From Actinomycetota bacterium (GTDB taxonomy: Bacteria; Actinomycetota; Actinomycetes; Streptosporangiales; Streptosporangiaceae): a DNA stretch of 10,194 bases. The notes beneath the pieces were generated by a model. It was not told where the DNA came from, did not search any database, and worked only from the letters and a program-made list of their open reading frames with translations. Below, in pieces: positions 6,277-10,194 of the stretch. The DNA is taken from NCBI GenBank assembly GCA_003140115.1, contig PLIQ01000455.1, forward strand, positions 181 through 10,374, given 5' to 3'. The position numbers and the translations under genes were made by a program. Within the stretch, counting starts at the first letter, position 1. Each line of letters starts with the position of its first letter.

Positions 6277-7688
6277 CCCCGCCCCGCGACCATGTCGTCC
6301 TGGCCTCGGCGGACAGCGAGGCGTTCACCTCGCTCCGGCGCCGGTCGACCTCCCGGCAGGACCGGTACCGGATGGGCCGGGAGCTCCGCCGCCAGGTTCC
6401 GCGCCACTCGCTGGGGGACTGGTCCGCGTCGGCCAGCCGGCCCGACCCGGTGCAGCTGATCATCGAGTCCCACCAGGGCCGGCTGGACTGGCTGATCCCG
6501 GTGCGGGTGGGCCGGATGGCCGCCACGCCGTACGGCTTCCTGCGCGGCGCGGCGGTCGTGATGGCGGAGGACGTGGCCGGGCTGCCGTCCACCGGCATCA
6601 CCCCGGTGATCTGCGGTGACGCGCATCTGGGCAACTTCGGCTTCTACGCCTCCCCGGAGCGGGATCTGGTCATCGACCTGAACGACTTCGACGAGGCGCA
6701 CCCCGGCGGCTGGGAATGGGATCTGCGTCGGCTGGTGGCCAGCATCTGGGTCGCGGGCCGTCAGAACGGCGCCAGCGAGGCCCAGTGCGAGGCGGCCGTG
6801 CGGCAGTGCGTGGACGGGTACCGCAGTGAGGTCCGCGCGCTGGCCGCCACCCCGCTGCTGGCCCGGTCCTATCAGCGGATGGACGCGGACCACCTGCAGC
6901 AGCGCGCGATCGGGAAGTCGCTGCGCGCCGAGATCAAGCGCGCCGCGGCCCAGGCGCGGCGCCGGACCAGTGACCGCGCGCTGCCCAGGTTCACCAGCGA
7001 GCGCGACGGGCAGCGCCGCATCGTGGAGGACCCGCCGCTGGTGACCCGGATCAACTACGCCGAGGCGGACCAGATCGCCCGCGGGCTGGACGAGTACCTG
7101 GGCACGCTGGCCCCGCACTGGCGGCGGGCCCTGGGCGGGTACACGCTGATCGACATCGCCCACAAGGTGGTGGGCGTGGGCAGCGTCGGGCTGCGCGCCT
7201 ACGTCGCGCTGCTCGAGGGCAGCAGCCCCGACGACGTGCTGTTCCTCCAGCTCAAGCAGGCCCGCCGGTCGGTTCTGGCCCGCTACGTGCACGGTGATTC
7301 GGCCTGGCACGCGCACCAGGGCCAGCGGGTGGTGGAGTACCAGCAGGCCCTGCAGACGGTCAGTGATCCGCTGCTGGGCTGGACGACCGTCGACGGGCTG
7401 CAGTACTACGTCCGCCAGTTCCGGAACATGAAGGGCACTGTGGCCCTGGACTCCATCGACGCCGGCGCCCTGGCCGACTACGCCGCCATCACCGGCCACC
7501 TGCTGGCCAAGGGCCACGCCCGGACCAGCGGCGCATCGATGATCGTCGGGTACGTCGGCTCCTCCGACCGCCTCGATACCGCTCTGGCCCGGTTCGCCCG
7601 GCTGTACGCGGACCAGACCGAAGCCGATCACGCCGCTCTCGTCACGGCCGCCAAGCAAGGCGTCCTGCCCATCGAGCGCGGCCTTTAA
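6273..7688 (+). CDS. DUF2252 family protein, kinase-like fold suspected, function unknown
   Basis: 471 aa, close to the usual size of this uncharacterised bacterial family; cytosolic, with no signal peptide or membrane segment. Family landmarks in order: FLRGAAVVMAEDVAG (89-103), CGDAHLGNFGFY (114-125), VIDLNDFDEAHPGGWEWDLRRL (133-154), HKVVGVGSVGLRAYVALLEG (297-316), FLQLKQARRSVL (324-335), GQRVVEYQQALQTVSDPLLGW (350-370) and YYVRQFRNMKG (378-388). GDAHLGN followed by DLNDFDE resembles the catalytic and metal-binding loops of aminoglycoside phosphotransferase-type kinases, so small-molecule phosphorylation is possible but unproven. The start is GTG 6273, which overlaps the zwf stop as GTGA and indicates translational coupling. 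The frame is open much further left, but that part is antisense-free shadow of zwf. Its stop is 10 bp before the P450 start. Confidence 0.88.
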   Translation: MTPPRDHVVLASADSEAFTSLRRRSTSRQDRYRMGRELRRQVPRHSLGDWSASASRPDPVQLIIESHQGRLDWLIPVRVGRMAATPYGFLRGAAVVMAEDVAGLPSTGITPVICGDAHLGNFGFYASPERDLVIDLNDFDEAHPGGWEWDLRRLVASIWVAGRQNGASEAQCEAAVRQCVDGYRSEVRALAATPLLARSYQRMDADHLQQRAIGKSLRAEIKRAAAQARRRTSDRALPRFTSERDGQRRIVEDPPLVTRINYAEADQIARGLDEYLGTLAPHWRRALGGYTLIDIAHKVVGVGSVGLRAYVALLEGSSPDDVLFLQLKQARRSVLARYVHGDSAWHAHQGQRVVEYQQALQTVSDPLLGWTTVDGLQYYVRQFRNMKGTVALDSIDAGALADYAAITGHLLAKGHARTSGASMIVGYVGSSDRLDTALARFARLYADQTEADHAALVTAAKQGVLPIERGL

Positions 7689-7693
7689 GGGAG
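7687..7693 (+). promoter_or_regulatory. Ribosome binding site that fixes a TTG start for the P450
   Basis: AAGGGAG overlaps the last two bases of the DUF2252 stop codon and sits 5 bases (ccgac) before TTG 7699. No ATG or GTG with comparable placement exists in that frame nearby, so TTG is the best start. Confidence 0.75.
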
Positions 7694-7698
7694 CCGAC

Positions 7699-8988
7699 TT
7701 GACCGAACCCGCCGCCGAACTCGACGCCGAACTCCTCCTGGATCCAGCCGTCCAGGCCGACCCGTTCGCGTACTACCAGCAGTTGCGCGCCCAGCAGCCG
7801 GTGCTGCGGATGCCGGGCACCGGCTTCTACGTGCTGACCAGGTACGAGGACCTGCGCATGATCTTGCGGGATACCGAGACCTTCTCCAACACGATGGACC
7901 TGGAGGAGCAGTCCGGTGACCAGGGCCGCAGGCTGGGCGCGCTGTTCCTCCAGCGCCTCGCCGAGCAGGGCTGGCCGCACGTCCCGACCCTGCACCAGTC
8001 CGATCCGCCCGAGCACACGCGGTACCGCCGGCTGCTCAACAAGGTGTTCTCGCCGGGCCGGGTCCGGCAGATGATCCCCGACGTCGAGCGCATCTGCGAC
8101 CAGCTCATCGACTCCTTCGCCGGCCGCGGCTGGTGCGACTTCGTATCGGAGTTCGCCTTCCCGCTGCCGGGCATCGTCATCAGCGAGCAGCTCGGCCTGG
8201 CCGCCGGCGAGATCGGCACGTTCCGGCGCTGGGCCGACGCCATGCTCGCGCCCGCCCAGGGCCTGCTGGTCGATGAGGATTCGGCGATCGCGAACGCGGA
8301 CATCGAGGCCGAGGCGCAGCACTACCTCGCGGACGTATTCCAGGCCCGCCGGGCTCACCCGACCGGCGATCTGATCTCCGCCCTGGTCGCGGCGTCGGAG
8401 GAGGAAGAGCGGCCGCTGTCCATGGCCGAGCTGCAGAACCTGCTGCAGCAACTGATCACCGGCGGCTACATCACCACCGCCGACGGGATCACCTCCGCGA
8501 TGTGGCTACTCATCGACAATCCGGAGCAGATGCGGCGGGTCCGCGCCGACCCGAGCCTGGTCAAGTCCTTCGCCGAGGAAGCGCTCCGGATGCTCGCCCC
8601 CGTCCAGGGCCTGTTCCGCAAGGCCACCAAGGACGTCGAGATGCACGGCGTGACGATCCCGGCCGGCAGCATCCTGCACGTCCGCTACGGCGCCGCGAAC
8701 CGTGACGGCGAGGCGTTCACCGCGCCCGAGGAGTTCGACGTCACCCGCGAGCACGTCATGCGGCACATGTCGTTCGGGCAGGGACCGCACGCGTGCGTCG
8801 GCGCGCCGCTGGCGCGGCAGGAGATGGTGACCGCGTTCGAGCGCCTGCTGGCCCGGCTCGATGACCTCCGGCTCGACCCCGGCCGGGAGGTCGAGCGCAA
8901 CCCCGGGCTGCTGTTCTACTCCTTCAAGGCGATGCCTATCCGGTTCGCGGCCGCCGCACCACGGGCCGTTCGGCCGGTGCCTGAATAA
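7699..8988 (+). CDS. Cytochrome P450, soluble bacterial type
   Basis: Heme monooxygenase of 429 aa, without a membrane anchor, dependent on an external ferredoxin and reductase that are not in this window. Landmarks: HTRYRRLLNKVFSPGRV (C-helix region), the I-helix GGYITTADGITSAMW (from Gly255), ExxR in EEALRM (Glu294, Arg297), and the heme loop SFGQGPHACVGAPLARQE with Cys366 as iron ligand. The K-helix and Cys loop are canonical. The I-helix is not: the usual A/G-G-x-E/D-T reads G-G-Y-I-T, so the acidic partner of the proton-delivery pair is Ile258, while Thr259 is kept. It is the last gene of the zwf-DUF2252-P450 unit, which may tie it to NADPH supply. Substrate unknown; fatty acid, terpenoid or steroid oxidation are possible but the sequence does not decide. 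Its last 483 bp are overlapped antisense by the marR reading frame. Confidence 0.93.
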   Translation: MTEPAAELDAELLLDPAVQADPFAYYQQLRAQQPVLRMPGTGFYVLTRYEDLRMILRDTETFSNTMDLEEQSGDQGRRLGALFLQRLAEQGWPHVPTLHQSDPPEHTRYRRLLNKVFSPGRVRQMIPDVERICDQLIDSFAGRGWCDFVSEFAFPLPGIVISEQLGLAAGEIGTFRRWADAMLAPAQGLLVDEDSAIANADIEAEAQHYLADVFQARRAHPTGDLISALVAASEEEERPLSMAELQNLLQQLITGGYITTADGITSAMWLLIDNPEQMRRVRADPSLVKSFAEEALRMLAPVQGLFRKATKDVEMHGVTIPAGSILHVRYGAANRDGEAFTAPEEFDVTREHVMRHMSFGQGPHACVGAPLARQEMVTAFERLLARLDDLRLDPGREVERNPGLLFYSFKAMPIRFAAAAPRAVRPVPE

Positions 8989-9528
8989 GGAACTACCCAG
9001 CGGTGCCGGGCTACGGCGCTCGGCTGGGCCGCCGATGTCGCCCACCGCGATGCGGACGTGCCGCAGTATGGACGCGAGCTGGGCCGTTTCGTCGCCGGAC
9101 AGGGCGGCGATACCGAAGTTCGTCTGGTTGAGGGCCGTGGTAGCGTCGCGGGCGACGGTGCGGCCGCCGTCGGTGATGGTGGCCAGCACGACGCGCCGGT
9201 CCTGCGTCGAGGCGTGCCGTTCGACCAGTGCGCGTTGCTCCAGCCGGCGGATGGCGTTGGTGACCGAGGCCGGATGGACCATCAGGCGTTCACCCATCTT
9301 GCCCATGGGCATGGATCCGCTCCGGGTGAAGGCGAGCAGGCGGAGTGCCTCGTACGCGGCGAAGGTCAGGCCATGGGGCGCCAAAGTGGCCTCGACCCGG
9401 GCCAGCAGCAGCTGCTGGACCCGCATGACGGAGGTGACCGCCGCCATGTGGTCGGCGTGCGCGGGCCACCGGATGACCCACTGGCGATGGGCTTCGGCAA
9501 TAGGGTCGAAAGGCTCTGGATCGGGCAC
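8506..9528 (-). CDS. MarR family transcriptional regulator with an abnormally long 3' reading frame
   Basis: Winged-helix dimeric regulator, commonly a repressor released by phenolic or CoA-linked ligands. The frame reads 340 aa, but only the first 165 or so are MarR: GLTFAAYEALRLLAF (53-67), recognition region MGERLMVHPASVTNAIRRLEQRALVERH (78-105), wing with DRR (110-112) and closing helix ALSGDETAQLASILRHVRIAVGDI (142-165). MarR proteins normally stop there. Here no stop appears, and from about residue 181 the frame is antisense to the P450 3' end. The tail (GGPAERRSPAPLGSS onward) resembles no domain I know. TAG triplets in another frame near residues 171 and 178 suggest that a one-base indel removed the original end. 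The GTG at 9528 is preceded immediately by an in-frame TGA, and GGTGGG (9537-9532) is a fair ribosome site. It diverges from the crotonase gene across 37 bp, its likely target. Confidence 0.75.
   Translation of the reverse strand: MPDPEPFDPIAEAHRQWVIRWPAHADHMAAVTSVMRVQQLLLARVEATLAPHGLTFAAYEALRLLAFTRSGSMPMGKMGERLMVHPASVTNAIRRLEQRALVERHASTQDRRVVLATITDGGRTVARDATTALNQTNFGIAALSGDETAQLASILRHVRIAVGDIGGPAERRSPAPLGSSLFRHRPNGPWCGGREPDRHRLEGVEQQPGVALDLPAGVEPEVIEPGQQALERGHHLLPRQRRADARVRSLPERHVPHDVLAGDVELLGRGERLAVTVRGAVADVQDAAGRDRHAVHLDVLGGLAEQALDGGEHPERFLGEGLDQARVGADPPHLLRIVDE
8996..9028. terminator. GC-rich hairpin after the P450 stop, likely terminator, possibly two-way
   Basis: Outer stem CCCAGC (8996-9001) pairs with GCTGGG (9023-9028). 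The inner stem GTGCCG (9003-9008) pairs with CGGCGC (9014-9019) through one G-T wobble, leaving a 5-base loop. It begins 7 bases after the P450 stop and lies at the expected end of the marR domain on the other strand. It lacks a T-run, as many actinobacterial terminators do. Confidence 0.5.
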
Positions 9529-9565
9529 TCACCCACCGTACGCGACCGTTAGGAAAGGACATCGG
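9529..9565. promoter_or_regulatory. 37-bp divergent gap between marR and the crotonase gene
   Basis: It holds the ribosome sites of both genes: AAGGA (9555-9559), 6 bases before ATG 9566, and GGTGGG (9537-9532) for marR. The palindrome CGTACG (9537-9542) is the only dyad I see and is too short to call an operator. With a gap this short, each promoter must reach into the opposite gene or the transcripts must be nearly leaderless. MarR autoregulation here is expected by analogy only. Confidence 0.4.
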
Positions 9566-10194
9566 ATGAGCGAGAACGAGGACACACTTTATTCAATCGA
9601 AGGAACGACCGCGGTGCTCACCATCAACCGTCCGGAACGCTACAACGCCTTCCGCGGCCGGACGATCGATGAACTGGTCAACTCTTTCGAGCGAGCGTGG
9701 TCCGACCCGGGCGTGCGAGTCGTCGTGCTGACCGCGACCGGGGACAAGGCGTTCTGCGCGGGCGGCGACGTCAAGCAGCGGGCGCAGACCGGCGACTACG
9801 GGCCGACCGAGCTCGGCCGGTTCCAGATCGAGCGCCTGCACCGGCTGATCCGCGACATCCCCAAGCCCGTCATCGCGGCGGTGAACGGCCTGGCCGTCGG
9901 CGGCGGCCACGTGCTCCACGTCCTGTGCGACATCTCGATCGCCTCGACCAATGCCCGGTTCGGGCAGGCCGGGCCGCGGGTCGGCTCGTTCGACGCGGGC
10001 TTCGGCACAAACTTCCTGGCCCGGGTGATCGGCGAGAAGCGGGCGCGCGAGATGTGGTTTCTGTGCCGGCTGTACGACGCCGAGACGGCCGAGAGATGGG
10101 GTCTGGTCAACGCCGTGGTCGAGCCCGGCGAACTGATGCCGGAGGCGCTGCGCTGGGCACAGGAGATGTCCCGGCTGTCGCCGACCGCGCTGCG
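9566..10194 (+). CDS. Crotonase of the MenB/BadI subfamily, 3' end cut by the window edge
   Basis: Acts on a CoA thioester. MenB closes 1,4-dihydroxy-2-naphthoyl-CoA in menaquinone synthesis, and BadI opens the ring of 2-ketocyclohexanecarboxyl-CoA. 209 complete codons are visible with no stop. Motifs: NRPERYNAFRG (21-31), AFCAGGD (62-68, first oxyanion-hole loop), IRDIPKPVIAAVNG (95-108), GGG (112-114, second oxyanion-hole residue), FGQAGPRVGSFDAGFG (132-147) with the subfamily Ser-Phe-Asp, and REMWFLCRLYDAETAERWGLVN. NAFRG with the following TIDEL, and the shortened stretch between GGD and IRDIPKPVIA, resemble BadI as I remember it more than MenB. Placement beside a MarR gene also recalls the BadR-BadI arrangement of cyclohexanecarboxylate degradation. 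Menaquinone synthesis is not excluded; no other men gene is in view. ATG 9566 has AAGGA 6 bases upstream. Confidence 0.88.
   Translation, partial: MSENEDTLYSIEGTTAVLTINRPERYNAFRGRTIDELVNSFERAWSDPGVRVVVLTATGDKAFCAGGDVKQRAQTGDYGPTELGRFQIERLHRLIRDIPKPVIAAVNGLAVGGGHVLHVLCDISIASTNARFGQAGPRVGSFDAGFGTNFLARVIGEKRAREMWFLCRLYDAETAERWGLVNAVVEPGELMPEALRWAQEMSRLSPTAL

Noticed and set aside
6165..7658. 497-codon minus-strand frame opposite DUF2252
   Set aside because: Same shadow effect; the plus strand carries ordered family motifs throughout.
7642..8451. 269-codon minus-strand frame opposite the P450 N-terminal half
   Set aside because: No domain recognised and it is covered by the P450; distinct from the marR frame, which begins in a genuine domain.
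1..10194. CRISPR array, transposase, tRNA, riboswitch or integrase signals
   Set aside because: I looked for regularly spaced repeats, terminal inverted repeats and cloverleaf-like structures on both strands and found none; the few repeats present are short and local.

Overview
This window looks like chromosomal DNA from a high-GC actinobacterium. Codon third positions are strongly G/C, GTG and TTG serve as starts, intergenic gaps are very short, and the families fit: short-linker PPDK-type enzyme, class I PHA synthase, DUF2252 protein, soluble bacterial P450, MarR and TetR regulators. No tRNA, rRNA, CRISPR array, insertion sequence or phage gene is visible. Genus cannot be fixed from the sequence alone.

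Layout, left to right. (1) 3-1514 (+): C-terminal part of a pyruvate, phosphate dikinase-type enzyme, cut by the left edge. It converges on (2) a TetR regulator, 1543-2172 (-), with a small hairpin in the gap. (3) A second TetR regulator, 2209-2838 (+), diverges from the first across 36 bp. Both regulators are 209 aa and share a related DNA-binding half. (4) 2840-4579 (-): class I poly(3-hydroxyalkanoate) synthase, phaC, ending 1 bp from the second TetR gene. (5) 4580-4734: a 155-bp divergent control region holding two direct repeats 31 bp apart. (6) 4735-8988 (+): a tight three-gene unit of zwf (glucose-6-phosphate dehydrogenase), a DUF2252 protein (GTGA overlap with zwf) and a cytochrome P450 (TTG start, 10-bp gap). 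(7) 8506-9528 (-): a MarR regulator whose reading frame has no stop where the family normally ends and continues 483 bp antisense into the P450 gene. A GC-rich hairpin sits at the expected end. (8) 9566 to the right edge (+): a MenB/BadI-type crotonase, divergent from marR across 37 bp.

How the genes may work together (inference): zwf makes NADPH, which is needed both for the 3-hydroxyacyl-CoA precursors of PHA and for P450 redox partners. The P450, the MarR regulator and the BadI-like crotonase suggest acyl-CoA or alicyclic acid catabolism, and PPDK and PHA synthase suggest management of phosphoenolpyruvate and stored carbon. No ferredoxin, ferredoxin reductase, phaA, phaB or phasin gene lies in the window. 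The points most worth checking are the Ala-Ala replacement beside the catalytic His of the PPDK, the missing acidic residue in the P450 I-helix, the overrunning marR frame, the paired repeats between phaC and zwf, and the zwf-DUF2252-P450 operon.
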